A stretch of 64,000 bases of DNA, taken from contig NC_134648.1 of the NCBI RefSeq assembly GCF_030463565.1, positions 14,889,306-14,953,305 of the forward strand. Direction: 5' to 3'. This DNA is from Pelecanus crispus. Lineage: Eukaryota > Chordata > Aves > Pelecaniformes > Pelecanidae. The position numbers were made by a program, and so were the translations under genes. This document shows positions 1 through 15,400 of the stretch, in pieces; the stretch's first letter is position 1, and every line of letters begins with the position of its first letter. The notes below the pieces were generated by a model. It was not told where the DNA came from and searched no databases. It worked only from the letters and a program-made list of their open reading frames with translations.

Positions 1-74
1 TAGAGTATCAAAATACCCCGCCAGATATTCAATACCGATCAAATAACAGAGAATTTATAATTTACAGACAAAAC

Positions 75-352
75 AGTAATGGCATAATTTGTTTATTGTA
101 CTGTGAGCATCAGTATATATTAGAGACAAGAAAAACATGACTTCCAGGACAAAGAAAAAAAAAATCTGGAGATTTAAAATTTTGCTCAGTATCAATCATG
201 GAGAACCTATAAATTCTCTGCTGGAATGCTTTCAGCTCAAAAGCCTGGCTTCTACAATTACAGAACACTGAAGAATATAAGATGTTCTGGATCCGAAAAG
301 CCACATACCTAAGGTTAAATTGTAAAAGACCTGAAAAGACATTAGGTAAAAT
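75..352 (-). other. COPB1: COPB1 3' UTR
   Basis: The roughly 280 bases after the stop codon have no coding sequence. The lower limit is inferred from the AATAAA signal at 92-97. The bases 1-74 beyond it are intergenic and show nothing recognisable. Confidence 0.7.
92..97 (-). terminator. COPB1: COPB1 poly(A) signal AATAAA
   Basis: The plus strand reads tttatt, which is AATAAA on the gene strand. It lies about 255 bases past the stop and is followed by a T/GT-rich stretch (TGTTTTGTCTGT on the minus strand). Cleavage is expected near 70-80. The exact site is inferred. Confidence 0.65.
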
Positions 353-412
353 TTATAAACTTGTTTTCTTCTGAGACAGATTGATCTTATCTCCAAGACT
401 CAGGGCCATTCC
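353..412 (-). CDS. COPB1: COPB1 last coding exon (22), residues 935-953 and stop
   Basis: 60 bp from acceptor ttacag to TAA at 355-353. It encodes [19 protein letters not shown] and stop. The last residue reads Leu where I recall Ile in human. Confidence 0.97.
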   Translation of the reverse strand, partial: GMALSLGDKINLSQKKTSL

Positions 413-3400
413 CTGTAAGGAAAAGAAAAAAGACATACATGACACAAATACTTCAAAATAACTATCAGTATTAAAATGGAAGTTCCATATACAGAAATCT
501 ATTAAGTTAGTAGCATGGAAATTAAAGTATTTCTAGCCATTCATTTATTTATATAAATCATAGAGCACACCTTCTTAACATTAGGTAAAGGCTAGATCTA
601 CATATATTATTGCAATAATGAAACTTAAATTGAGCTAGCAACTGGTAAATCTGTTATCAATACAAAAGGCAGAAACATAAAAAAAATGTAAGCCTTTTGA
701 CCTCCCACCAGATGGAAGTATGCTGCCACTGAAGAAATTACAACTGTCAGTCCAGTTACTGAAATTCAGCTGTTGAAAGTCTCAGTGCTGATACTAGCAC
801 TCAATACACTAAAGCTATAGAAAATAATTTAATCACAGAACTACATTAATATTGCATAGAAAATGAAGAAATCTCAAAAGAAACTGCACAAATAAATCCA
901 CCTAATCAACAACAGAATGATCTCAAGAGGAAACTAAGCTGGCATATATAATTGTATGCAGTCTTATGTAAAAATGCCACTGTAAACATATCAGAAACAT
1001 TACTTTAAACCACTCCGAAATCTTTACAATGACACCACATAAACTAAATGGTTTTATATCATGAATGTGAAAATTCTCAGGCAGTCCTTTATTGTACACT
1101 GTTTAAGATACTTTTGTTGGTACGCTAGCTGTTTTGTTATTGAACAGTTCCAAATGCTGTACTTTTTTTAGTCAGGAGGTAGAAGTTCTAAAATCCAAAG
1201 CAGACTCATAGATGTACCTTTAGAAAATAACCCTACTGAAAGACTTTGGATTTTGATTTGTTGTTTTTAAAAAGAACCAGCGAACAGCAATTGCGTGCAT
1301 AAAATTTTCCTGTTATGTGAAATTGGAACAGATGATGGAACCTTGAGCAGCGTTTGCTCTTTATTTAAAAGTAAGTCAAGTATACTACCTTATTTGCAGT
1401 GCTACAGATAAAATAAGAAAGAACTTGGCACAAAGGCCTATTTTATGATAAGGCACTGGGAGAGAAGATGTACAGTGTGGTTTTAGGGTATGATTATAAC
1501 TAACTAAAAAGCCATTCTTTCCTCACAAAATATATATAAGATATTTTTTTTAAAACTAAGGCTGAAGTGTCTATATTCATCTACCCTGAAAGTTTTCCCA
1601 TTTACCTAATACTACAAACTAACGTCCAAAAATTTCCAAGTTTTTTTAGAGTGCTCAGTACATTTTGTTAAAAATGACAAGGAGAAACAGTGCTCTAAAT
1701 AGAAGCCACATTACCTGACTCTTTGCACGGATACGTATGTGACCAGTGACAGGTGCCTCTGGTCCAAGATGAATTGGCTTTTCAATGCTGACATTTGCAA
1801 GTGCATCTTCTCCAAATATGGAACGTGCATAAAGATTGGCCGCCATAAAGCCACAATAACCAGAAAGTGCCTACAAAAGCACATTTGAACTCTTTAGAAA
1901 GGCCAAAATCCTTTAAATACATTTTAATTCATCCTACATATAGCTAGGCAAGTATCAGTATTTAACATTTAAACTTCTTTGCATACAATATTTTTTTAAA
2001 ATGTGAGAATGGTACAACAGGGAACAGTGGTGGCCTTTTTCTAAAATTAGTATTGAAGGATATGCAATCTACAATATTCATTGAAACAAGGTAGGATGGC
2101 ATTTTCGGATCTGACTTAACAGCAAAATGGTAAAGAAGCTAAATAGTAGCAATAGCAATATACCTATTTTGGCTACTATACATATATTAGCTAATAGCTA
2201 TTATACATATTATATCTTAAAAGCAAATAGCTATTGCATACATGTATTTTGCTTTACAACAAAAAGGCTAAACTGGCAAAAGAAATGTAAATTTTGACAG
2301 AGAAGGAAGGAACTTGCAGCTACTGAAAAAAACTCCTGTATAAAAACATATCGTTCCATCAAATCTATACTACAGCTTAGGTACTACAAATTAAAACAGA
2401 CATTCTGATTTTCTAGCTGGGCAAGAAATAGCTAAAGCGATTAAGTGACACAGAATTTTGATAACATTAACTTGCTTTTACTCACTACAGAGCACTCATT
2501 TAAAAACTCTGAAGCGTTTGTACTATTTCATATTGTAAACAAGCATCTCTAATAATATTTATAACAAATGCTAAACAAATTAAACGAAGCACACAAACTA
2601 AAAATGGTGTCTAAAAGTCTTCAAGCAAATAGCTCACCTTCTCTGGAGTCAGGCATTTCATATTGGTTGACTTCAGTATGTGCTGTAAGTATTCATTTAG
2701 ATCGATGATATTAGTATTCACTGTAACCTTCAAGAAGGGGAAAAAATGGCAATTATTTTAATTAGCATCTCAGGCACTTCTGAAACCATCTCTTCTTCAG
2801 GGCTCTATAAAGAAGATTACCGCTACGTTTCTCCTTGAGGAACACCACATTCAGTAAGCAAGCTCCAAATCACGTTATGTGGTGACATCATACAAAGTCT
2901 TTACCTCCTGCCATCCACTTGTTGAAGAGTGGCAACTCCACGCTATGACCATGGTTTCTAAAACGTATTAGGTGAATGTGATACTCTGCTGAACACACAG
3001 ACTCTCTACAGCAAATAGTATACTTCTTGTCTGAATACAGTTTATACATTGCCAGCACAAGAAAAAATGGTATCTAGTCCAAAAGCTTACTTTTAAACAA
3101 TGATAAAAATTACTTTCATTTCCCTTCTAACAACAAAGCTCTCTGGGCTGTGTTGGCTTCCTCATATTGAGTATTGCAGGTCTTGTTTAAATTGCTTTAT
3201 AACACATCTTTTAGGAGTAGTTTACAAATTGCTAAGGCTTCACATACTATGGATTAAAACTGATTGTTTACAAGCTCCCTTTGAGGGAACTTAAATGCAC
3301 TCTCAAGCGAATACATGTAAATACATATAGCAAACAAGGCTACAGTTTGTGTAAAATATCTCCCATTCTGTTTTAATGTTCCTACTCTATTCTTAAATTA

Positions 3401-6400
3401 TGTTGCTCTGTTGCATGAGATTATCTCCCTTAAACCCTTTTTTAACAGGACTGCAATTGACAGCTTTGCACCATCTAATATTAAGTGTACCCACCATTTT
3501 GTTGGTCTTACATAGCATCCATAACCACTCTGTATGCTACAGCTGTATTGCAAAGTAATAAAGTGAAAGATGTCCCTGCCCACAGCAGGGGGGTTGGACT
3601 AAATGATCTTTAAAAGGTTAAAAAAAAAAAAACCAAACAAAAAACCCCCCCCAAACCGCAATGTAATTCAGAACTGGAGAGGCTAAGCAGTATGACTAAT
3701 TCTGCAGTCTCAGCATAAACTTATGCTTGTTGCTATCTCACCTTTGAACCGAAATACACAGCAACCATCAAGCAATTTGGACACCTTCTGTACAGGAGGT
3801 TAGGCTCAATGCACATACCTCTTTTCTAAGAAAAAAACTAGTTATTGCATCACTAAGCTTGTAAAACAGATAACAATAAGAGAATGAGTTACTTGAGGCC
3901 AACATCCAATGCGGATGTTGAATGAGGTTTGTATCACAGGAGATAATGTTGAGGTAATGAGCTGATGTAGAAACAAGAAACAGAATTATACATCATCAAA
4001 AACCCCAAAAGACATACAAAAAATAAAACTAACTTTGTTTTCCCACTCAAATTCTGCCCACATCTGTCTGAACTCTGCATCTGTACAAGAAGCAGGCTGG
4101 ATGTAATCCATGATGTCAATGTGAATATCACTGAGAACCACACAGTTTCTGTCGCTGGCTGCTCCAGAGATGTCATACACTGCAATATAAAACACAAGCC
4201 ACCTTAACATTTAAAAAACAGTGAATTTGCACTAAATAAGAGTGTTCAGTTACCACCTACTAGTTAACAACAGTCAACACTTGCTCAATCTCATTGCTGA
4301 CCTCCGTCCTCTTCAAGTGCTTTACCCAGCTGCCACAGAACTTTAACTGTACTGGTCTTCCAGGCAAAGCTGCCTAGCTCATTTCAAATTCAGAGACTTG
4401 GTTTCAAGTATCATGCTAACAATCATTCTAAAGGTAGCATGCTCTACTACGATATTAAGTAAAAGTGATATAAAGTTAAAAAAAAAAAAAATCACAAAAT
4501 ACACATTGTAGACCATTTAATTTCCTCTTCCAGTATGAAGTGTTTTAATTATTTTTGAGCTCATTAAGCAGTTAAGAAATGCTACACGTTAATGTTAATT
4601 TTGCACACTGAATTGTTTACTTACCAATATTACCAAAAATTATTCCATTTTCTGTTGAAGCGACTTTGACATTAGCTTTAATGTTCGCAAAATCATGTGG
4701 AGCAAGTGTCAGAGGAGATGGTTTTTCCACAAGTTTCAAGTCACCTGTGTAAAGAAATGGGGAGATAGGGATTGCGGAACACTGAGAGTACAGAATGAGT
4801 TTAGCTTTTAGACAAACTTTTGTATCTTCTTGTCATTGAATTCTAATGTCTCCAAAGTTGCACTAAGTACTACCATAAAGGTATTAGTTGATTTGGAATT
4901 TTTTTTTTTGTTTTTTTTTTTTTTTTTTACAGTTTGTTACCTGCAGGACAAAATAATTGACATTACATTAAAAAATTTCAGTTAAAATATTAGTGCATTC
5001 ACCCAAACCCCAATGAAAACAAATGTAAATACTGACTTAAATGGGCTTCAGATTGAGTCTAGTATTAAATTTTTAACAATCAGGAAATGGTTAATTCTAC
5101 CTTATGTTTTAACCACTGACAACATAATACCTAATCCTACAGTCAAGTGTCTCAAAACCAAAGTTCAACGTCCAGTATTACATGCACTAAGCTATTTACA
5201 AACAGGTCAAAGTATCACCTTGATTTTGAATGTAATTGCTCCCAGGAAACAGTAAGAGATGTATTTTTCCTAATCCTTTAGCAAGCAATTGGAAAAGACT
5301 CCTTAGTTCTATCAAACTGTGCAATTTGAGAACACAGCATGAACAGCATCAGCTCTACACACGAGTGATGCATCAAGTCAGTTTTTGCAATATATCTGAA
5401 AACACCAAGAAATACAGAATTCCACTTTACTGAGCTGATAAATAGAAAATTACAACCTATTAGGTGATATATTCATTTATCTCCATCATTAGTCTGATCA
5501 AATGATTTACAAAAGATTAGGAGGAAGGTTATGCCCCTCTTGCCATACCTACATAAATTAAAAGTATATAACATGCATTCTCCTAGTATGTTGCAAACAT
5601 ATTTCAACTCCTGACTGCCAAAACAGAAGATAATTAATAGGAAACTAGCTACTGTTCTTGGATTATCTGCTCCAGTCCCTCCCCTAAAAGAAGTTAATGA
5701 AGCCTCAGTATTGTTCAAGCAAGCCTCTGGTACAGCTGTTGGTACAGGGAATGGTTTCAGTTGAGTAAATGCAGTGTTTAAGTACTTCAGGCTGAGTGCA
5801 AGAACCACCTAGGGCAAATGGCTTTCTGTTGCCTGACATTTGCTCCGTACTAGTTTGGATTTTGTCCTCTTGCTCTATGGTAACAGCACAATGGGGAATA
5901 AGTATACCAAAAACACCGTCCATATTTCAGGAAAAAGGGAGAAGGGGAAATGGAATGCTATTTTTCTAGTGAAAAAAGCATGAAAAAGTTCAAAATCTGA
6001 CTACGGTTTATATCATCAGATAGTACTGTCAGTGCCAGTAGATACAAGCCTTCCACCTTTTGGAATAAAAATACATTATTAAAGGCATTCAAAAACATCC
6101 CTTCAAAATGGCAATTAGCTGGCATAAATTTCTAAGTATTTAGAAGGCTTTCAGAAACTCCTTACAACTAGGTGCCAGTGCCCAGTACCTCACTTCTGCC
6201 CGATGGTTGCTTCGTTTCCACCAGTTCTACTTACCTAGCGTAGCTAGTTCTAGCGTGCAGTTCTGCAGAGTATCACTGGTCTGGTTGACCACAAGCACAT
6301 CCAGCACAATGTCATACTGATTGACGTGGACATATGCTTCTGCATAGACAGGGTCTGAGAAACCTGTTAGTTGAGTAACCTGTGAAAGAAAAGTTAAGGT

Positions 6401-9400
6401 ATTTTTCTTCTCATAAACCAGTTTAAAACATGGTATCATGTCAAACAATGACAAAAAATAAGAATAAAGTACAATTAAATTCATTTCTCTTTAATATGAG
6501 CCTCCAAATCAAGCAGGTGTGCTAAGAGCTTTTAATTTCATAGAACTAACTTACTAGTAAGAAAAAAAGGAAAAAAATAAAAAGAAAGTTGGAAAAAACA
6601 CTGCAAACAATCACCACAAGTTTTGTCTACAAAATAGTATTTAAAGGAGTTGTGATGTTTAGGAAATCTAAAGTTCATGCATAAGTCTTCCAAAATAAAC
6701 AGATTTAATCAATTTATAACTAAACACACAGTGACTGTCTGTATTATTCACATAAATAAATTTATCCTTCCTTCACATGTCCTTTTGCATACACACTACA
6801 ATTATAAAACCTTTCCAGATGAAACGTATTCTCAACTGAAATCATGTAAGTTCCTAAAACATGGACTGTAATGCCATTTATTCTTAAAAAGATCGGCAGG
6901 ACAAAGAAATGCTGACTTAAAATGAAAAAGTAACTTTAAAGAGTAAAAAGAATTCATCCAGACTTTTAAAGAATAGAAGTCTAGCTTTTTTAGCCCTAAC
7001 TAAGGAAAGAATCAAGAGATTTTCTTCTCTTTGGACCTTCTCTGCAGGTCCTGGCAAACAGCAGCAAAAAAAAGGTATAAAGAGTGAAATAAGGATGCAC
7101 TGCACTTGGCAATAGGATATGGCAGCCAAAGAAAGAAAAGGGTTCTTAATCACTTGTGACATCCCTGCTCTCTTCCCTGTGAACCCTGACTGGGCTCTTC
7201 AGAGCAGCAAACAATCTTAGTTTCTTCTCCACATCCCACCAGCTCAGTGCTCTCCAAGTCTCCTCCTTATTCTTCCCCTCCCATGTGAAGAACGTAACAA
7301 CTTAAAGCACAAGGGCTTTTCTCTTTCTCCTTATCCTAACTAGGAAACACCTGGGTCTTTCCAATCAACCAGCATAGCCTGGTTCATCAGTTCCAGCCTG
7401 CGATTCCCAAAGCTGATCCTGTGCATAAGCAGCACAAAGTGTATATAATTAAAACACTGACTTTCACATTACCTTATTAAGTTTGGATGCAAGAGGATCA
7501 GCAGCCTCTTTCCTCTGTGTGTTTCCCATTGCTGCAAGAAGGCTGAGCTGAAACTGGTCTTCTTTTGAGCTCATTTCATTTTTAGCAGTAAGCTGCATGA
7601 AGGAAATGGGATCATCTGGCTGAACCGTCACATTCCTCTTCTCAGATTCTTTCTGCAGGAAGAGAAATATTCAAGAATTCGCGATGAATTCCATTCCTTA
7701 GTGCAGAAACAGTCAAATAATGGCTGACTTACACACAATCAAATGGTGACATTTCTGGGACCTGCCTGGATGTGAACATCCATAAAAAATTCCAAGTGTT
7801 TATGATTACACACTTACAATAGCTCACCTTCTGGGAAAGTTTCTCCTCTTCTAGCTTGGCTGACAGCATATGAGAGAGGGACTGCCTGCATTCTTTGTTG
7901 AAAATATCATTCATGAGAGGAGAACATTCTGACAAAACTTTCAGACACAAGGAAATACGATCCACATCGTCATCTGTAATCGGCTTCTTGGGGAGAGAGG
8001 ACTTTCCCAAATGGAGAATAGTGGCCATCAGCAGCATAGCTTCAGCAATAAAGGACTGAGAAGGAGGACAAAGGAAAGAGAATGGAAGGAAGTTATTGCA
8101 TTTTACACAGCTTTACAGAAATGTTTATTTCTGACTTAGTTACAAAAAGGTGCACATTAATCTGTTCAGAGATTTTATGATTTGATTATTTATTTTTTTA
8201 GTACTTATTCTCTAGAAACAAAGCAGCATGATTTAGAGACTGTCTAGATGGAGTGGCTGCAAAGCAGTAGGCCCTGTTTGTGACCCAAATTATCATTATT
8301 ATCCAATCACGTAACTGACACTTCACTCTGGACTTAATGGATTTTGCATCTATTTAAAAGAAAAGAGGCAACAACCAGCTCTTCTTTGCAACTACAGTGA
8401 AAACACAATAGACGACTTACATTTTGTTTCTTCTTTTCCTGAACTAGGGACACATATCGTAAAGCAATCTTAGTTAAAGTTGTAGCAAGAGAAGCTGCAA
8501 CAAAGAAATCGCCATCAAGCAGGAATCCTCGTAACGGAGGTCTGCAAAGACAAATGATACTCAGAAAACTACTTTTGGATGACACTCTTTAGCCTACTTA
8601 TCTTCATACCTTAACATTCACACTGTACAAACAAAACAAGCTCGAAAGGTCTCAGAAGTTTGGGGTTTTTTTCCCCTCTAGAAGTAATTTTCCAGATACA
8701 GAGATATTCACAAGTCACATAGCCATTTCCACACAGAATAGAGAGTGCAGTGGAAAGTGTAATGGATGATAATTTCATTGTAGCTCCAAGATGATAATGA
8801 CTAGTCAAGATAAAGTAGCCCATCTGCAGTAATTAAGGAAATATAGCAATTGTTCTAGCTACCGATGAAATAAACTATAGCAAGTATTAAATAGTGCAAG
8901 GTGATATTGAGAAAAAAAAAAAAGTTTTTATCTAAAGGCAACATGTCTGTATCCAGTTAAAATTGTGAGGGGTCTTATGTATAAAGAATCAACCAGGATT
9001 TAGGAAACCATAATTAAAAACGTCCTTTTTGATATGCAGTAAGCTTTGATTACAAATCCTAAACAATTAGGCAACTTCCCATCAGACAACATCTACTTGG
9101 GATCATACCTTAAAACAGGGAATTACCACAAACCACTGAACGCTGCATGACAGAGAATACCACTTAAAAAAAAAAAAAATTAGCCAAGTCACTGCTGGAC
9201 TAATATGAAATCTTAAATACCTGTCTTCTTCCTTTTTGGCAGGTCGGGAACTACTGAGAGCACTCTGTGTTGCGTAAGTGCCCATCTCTGTCACCAGTTT
9301 TTGGGCTGGACCCACAGACACCTCTTCTTCAGGTTTTAGCTCACCCGTTTCTTTCTTGATTTCCGATTCTACTATTGGGATCTAGAAACAAACAGGAAAC

Positions 9401-12400
9401 AAATGTTACAATTAATATATATAAAAAAAAAAAGATATTTTTGTTCTCCAGAAGGTTTTAATAAAAATTACCTGCATTGTTAGAGTTTTTATAAGTAAAA
9501 GCTCAGTTACAGTGCAACAGTTTTGAGAGAATTTGAGGAGATAGGCAGATGTTGAAATATATACAGAAGCCTCCTACCAGTGCATAAAGCTCATGTTGCA
9601 CAGACTGTCTTAGACACCTCTGAGAACAGCCCAGACTTAAAGCACTCTTCCTTTGTTAGTGGATATAATTAAGTCATATCTTAAAGCTGCCATAATTTTC
9701 TGAAATAAAAATTTCTCATCTCCCCTCTTAACAGATATCACTTATTCTGAGTATATGCTAGCTTCAGGTACGCTACTTAAAAAAAAATTAATAACGAATG
9801 CAAAACCCTAACTAGTTTTTACTTTAGATTTCTTGTGCACACGCCATTACATATCACAAGTGCTCAAAACCCCATTGTATCTTACCTGATTTTTTAAAAA
9901 ATATCTGTTTCTTAGAAAAGCGTAACAGTAAGTAAAACCACAAAGAGCTAGCCTAACAAAGTAAACACACCTCTCCAAGTGATCTGCGAACTTCTGTCAT
10001 TACACTTTGTATATCTTCCTTTGTGCTGCAATATTCTCCAAGGATCCATAAAGCTCCTCGATAAATCCTAAGACAAGAATGATAACTTAAGTCATGCTTT
10101 CATGATATAGTCAAAACTAGCATCAAGGGAAGTGATTTATGGTCAGGTGGTAAAGGCCAGTCTTGACAAATTCAAAAGGACAAGACTGACAGAAAGCAAA
10201 TTTGATCAAGAGCAATCATCCTTTCAGCCTTAGTAAACTAATGAGCAAGTATATCAAATGAGATATATTCTCTCCTACAAATTTATTCCCGTCTGTGTTA
10301 ATCTTGATATTCACAAAATTATTTTTTATATATATATGTGAATCATTATGATCATAATGAAATAACTCTACTGTACATAAATAAAGTCAGCTGTAATTTC
10401 TCCAGTTAACTGAGACAAACTAACTTTTCCTTCATACAGGAGAAAATGGAAAACAAGAAGATGAATGAAGATTAAGGAAAAAAACTAGCAAAGCTTCAAA
10501 AAGAGGGGTTTTTTCCCACTTAATGAGATGATGATGGAGACAGAATTCAGAGTTTCCTGTGTATTGAAGAATGGCAGAGTGGCATCTTGATACCGAGAAG
10601 TTCTCATGTGACTTAACCTTGGCAGATCCATCAAAAAACCACGTTTTTAGAGCCCTGAAAGGTGCTAAAGAAGCTTTGCAGACTGCAAAGCCCAGTCTAT
10701 GTTAGACTGGGTTTTCTAATAAATGTACAGCATTTTCAGTTGCCTATAAAGTGCAAATTCCTTCTGCAATAATCCCTTAGTAACTCTATTTCAACAAATA
10801 CATCACTTTAGATTTCGCCTTCATCAACAATGTTATCTTCTAGCAAGTGGAAATACAACTATCAATTGCATCATAAAAATGAAATTTGAATTTATTTTCT
10901 TCATTCAATGCAACAGGCACCCAATTTATCTTTTGTACTAGTAGGCAAGAAGGAAGCTGTACCTAGAAAACATCTACTCCCAAAATATTTCACCTTCAGT
11001 TATTCTTCTTTGTGTGTGGGTTGCAAGGATTTTGGTACATATTTGATGACAACACACATTCAATGGAAGTGAGCCACAGAGTGCTCCAATGTTCGATACC
11101 ATATTTTGGACTCACTTGACAGACTTAATAGCGTGAAAGACTTCAAGCATCTTCTCAACAATAAGAGGTCTGAGGTTATCAAATCGCTGGATCGCTTCCC
11201 GCACAAACTCCAAGACATCAGCAGCTGCCGCTTCATTATTATCGCTAAGGAACTCCATCAGCTAGCACAAGAGAGTAAACATGAGCACAAACAGCAGCAC
11301 AGCTAGGTTTCTACAACAGTATTTTCCTTCTACATTCAGAAAAATAAAACTGCGTATGCATTTCCTGTTAAACAAAGCTGAAGTCAAACAACCTTAAGTA
11401 CATTCCAATCAATTACCAATTATCATAATCCCAAAATAGTTTTTCTAGTGATACAAATTATTGCAATTTTAAGTAAAGGTACTCTTCAGCTCATGTTCTT
11501 CAAAAATATTTAAAAATAAAGTCTCAGAAGACAAATAACTACAGCATCAGAAGTCCTATATTTCTCTAGGGATTAAAACCAGTATTGCTTCATGTGAGGC
11601 CACTATTAGAAGCACCTCAGCTTCAGTTATTCTCCAGGTGTTGGGTATAGCTACAACATATTTAACGACAATATAATTAAACATTTGCATACCACTGGAA
11701 TAACATTTGCAGCCATATCTGGAAACCGAACACTACAGGAATGCAATGTACGAACAAGCAGCTGTCTGTACTTGTCTGTATCTTCGTGCTCCGTCACATT
11801 ATTAGTTTTAATCACTTCCTTCTTCAGGACAATCACAAGCTGCAGAAAAGATCAAATGAAATTGAAGGAAGTCCCACATTTTTCCAAAGAATAAAAAATA
11901 GTGTAATGAAACAAAAGTAATGTATATTTTACCTCCTCCACATTTCTGGAAGAAACAAGATCCAGAGCCAGTTGAAGGGTTTTTTTGCGCACTTCTAGAT
12001 CTGGGGTACTCAACACTCTGAGGATGTCCATAACTAGATCCTGAAACAATACGATAACTACTTTGTTGCTTTAAATTACTTCCTTTTCATACAATTCTAA
12101 TTTTCAGTCCTCAATGATTTTCAAAGACTTTCTGGTTACATAATATATAATCTACTGACAAACAAGCAAGATATCCTAGGTGTTAGGAACTTCACAGTGT
12201 TCATTTAATACATTCACCATTAACAGAGAAGTCTACCGTGCAAGCTACATCATTAAGTCTTACAATCAAGACAGCATTTGCCATTGTTAATTCTTACACA
12301 GACAATAAAAGCAGAAAGTCATAAACATAAAAGTCCATCAAATATGTTTTTACCAAAAATATATCAACAGAAGATTTAAACTGCAGAAGTGTATTTTTCC

Positions 12401-15400
12401 ATACATCACAACACCTCAAAGTTTCGTTTAGGAAAGAAAAGCCTTCAATAAGCTTGCAGGAAAAGAGACAGCTCACACACCTGTAACACTCGTTCATGGG
12501 AGGGATGCTCCTTTAATTCAATCAAGCGATCCAAAACAATCAGTTTCACATTATTATCACTTTCTTTAATAATCAGATCTATGTAGCATTGGGCAGCTGC
12601 CTAAAATTAAAAGGATCAAAAACATTTCTTAAGTAATGAAGAGGAGAAACTGGCAAATTTCTGAAAGAAATTCAGGAAAAGACACCTTCTCCATTACTAT
12701 TAAAGCAACTAGTCAAAGAGTTGGCACAGAAATGAACCTGAGAACAGTCTTTAAAACTTTCTGGTCCACTGTAAACATCGATTGCACCACCTTGTTACAA
12801 AAACTACACAGGAAGGCTCACAATGGTATCAGCTTACAACCCACAGACTTGATTTCAAATTCAAAGAAAGTCATAAAGAGATAAATTTCCTGGCATGCTT
12901 TGGGTCAGCTCTTAAGTATGCAACAGCGCATGAAAACCAATTTAAAATAGTTGCCAGCGTTAACCTATCTAGATATGGTTTTAATGACAGCTTCTATGAA
13001 CAACATTCCTACTCAACAAAAATGACTATGCTAAAGCAAGAACGTTTGAATTGATACTCCTCCTGATCTTTTGAAACTACTCTTTACAGTGCTTTTACTC
13101 TACATCTAGACTTCCATATTCTATTTTTGAAACTTCCATACAAGTCCAAAATTTCTGTGTGATCTCAAATAATCAGCTGTACAAACATAAATCTAGGAAC
13201 CCAAGGTCAATCAGTAATCAATGTAAATCTTCACTACTTTGTGTTTCCACCCTGGTCTGAAAAGAGTAATATTTATGAGTGAAGGAAGTCATTCAATCTC
13301 TGCAAATCTTCAGCTTTAGTCTGCTTTGCTAAGTACAGCAAGATTATTGCAGGTTGGTACCAGCTATTGTACAACAGTTTGCACTGTATTCAAGCTTGTC
13401 CCCTACCAAAGTGACATGAAGTCTGCTAGCTGTAGGTCTGCAAAATACAGTCTCAGTCTTTTTTTGTGACCAATTTTAAGAGATATTTTAAGACAGTGTT
13501 TCACATGTGAAGTGAAGTCTTTGCTCTTTCAAAGTATCAACGTACAGGATGCATTCACTAAAAGCTACTGAAACATCTGAAAATGTCACTTTTATACCTT
13601 GATTGCTGTTGGTGCACTGGAGAGTGTAACTAGAGTACCTGCAGCTTCATACTTCACTGCAGGACTCGATGACTGCAGTAAGTTGTAGATGCAGCGAATA
13701 AACCGAGCTCTCTCTGATGGATTTGCATGACAGACCTAGATAAGAACAACGCATAGTCAGCACATAAAGAGAAAAGAAAATAGCAGTCGTATAGCTTAAC
13801 TACTCCATTATCTTACAACAAGGACAAAGCGAAACAAAAGGGGACAACCTTTTCTGGGGATAAGTATCATTCACAGTTCTAAAAATGTAATTATAAAAGC
13901 TATTAAAAAATTATTCTTCACAATTCTATGCAATGCTACAAGGTCTTAAAATCTCAGATCAAAAAGAAGGGCATAGCATCTACTAGCTTCTGTAACAGAT
14001 GCCCTGCTCATGTCCATGAAGAACAGTCTGACAATACACAGTCCACATCACAGCAAATCAGGTGAGACATATTGCTCTATACTGTGCACACTTGAGCAGT
14101 AATTACCGTTTCATGAGACAAATCTTATTCGGCTCTACTAAACAATCACAAATTCCTGACACGGATGAAATGCTAGCTATAATGCCTTTTCCAGCAATGT
14201 TCTATCACTTTTAAAAAGCAGTCTAATATAATCTAACACGTACATTTATTTTAAATGTGCCACAACGTTTCCCTTTTACCTTATAAATTAGTTCAACAAT
14301 AACCAGCTGCAGTATGTCACCAAATGTCTGGACTTGGTCAATACAGGTACTCAAATAATCCAAAGCTCGATCCTATACAAATAAAAGATAAATTATTCTA
14401 AATTATTCTGAGTTTGCTCCTCTGCTATATCTTCAGTCATAACACATTTTAAAAATCAAAACACAAACTAGCATATATTCAACCCTTCAACTTGAAATTT
14501 AAAACAATTCATGAAAACACTGTAAACCTGAAGAGCAAATTAATCCATTCTGCTTATACATGGCAAAAAGAGAGACAAAACTAATAGTAATCACGCACAA
14601 AAGGCAATTGCCCATAGAGCAAATAATCCAAAACACTAAACAGAAATTGCCATTTCTTTCTCATGTGACTACAAAAGCTATAAAACAGTAGGTAATGGAG
14701 CACTTCTCAATGTGCTTAAGCTAACTCAGCAAAACTAATGACAGTTTTCAGCACCAACCTATGCCATCACCAAATACAGCAATTCTCTTTTAAAATGAAG
14801 GCAGCACTAAAGACCTACTTTAACTTTCTCACTTACCAAATACTCCACAAATAGGTTAACACTATCATATATGGTTTTTTATGAATATAAATAATTGATA
14901 CTACCAACAAACTACTAGCTAGTTACCTAGCACATTTCGAAGTATTTAAACCAAATGAGTTTGAGGACAAGTATCCTTACCTGATCTGCATGAATTAGCA
15001 TCATAAATGCATTTCTTTTGCAGCTTGCATCTTTCTCATTCACCAAGAAATCATGGATCAATTCGGGAGCATCAGGTATAAGATGTTCAAAATTTCTTTT
15101 TTTTTTAAAAAAAAAATCATAATTAAAAGAACTACTGGTAAGGAATAGAACCTAAAGCTTAAGTGCATATCCTAAAGACAAGCATTTACAAAAATTTAAG
15201 CAGCATAAAACAGTGATATATAGCTTTTGTGTAGCTATTTGAAACTGTGAACAGACTCAAGGAGCTTGAAAAAATTATTTATTACCGTGACAGCTGAGAC
15301 ATTACCCGATCAATAATTTCTGTTTAATAGTAACATTCAGCCACGCTGCTCAGGTAACAACTGCAATAATGTTTAGTATATAACTGCAGTACATGAAGAA

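Noticed and set aside
5473-5808. 111-codon minus-strand ORF in COPB1 intron 17
   Set aside because: No recognisable domain, low-complexity composition and no splice or promoter context.
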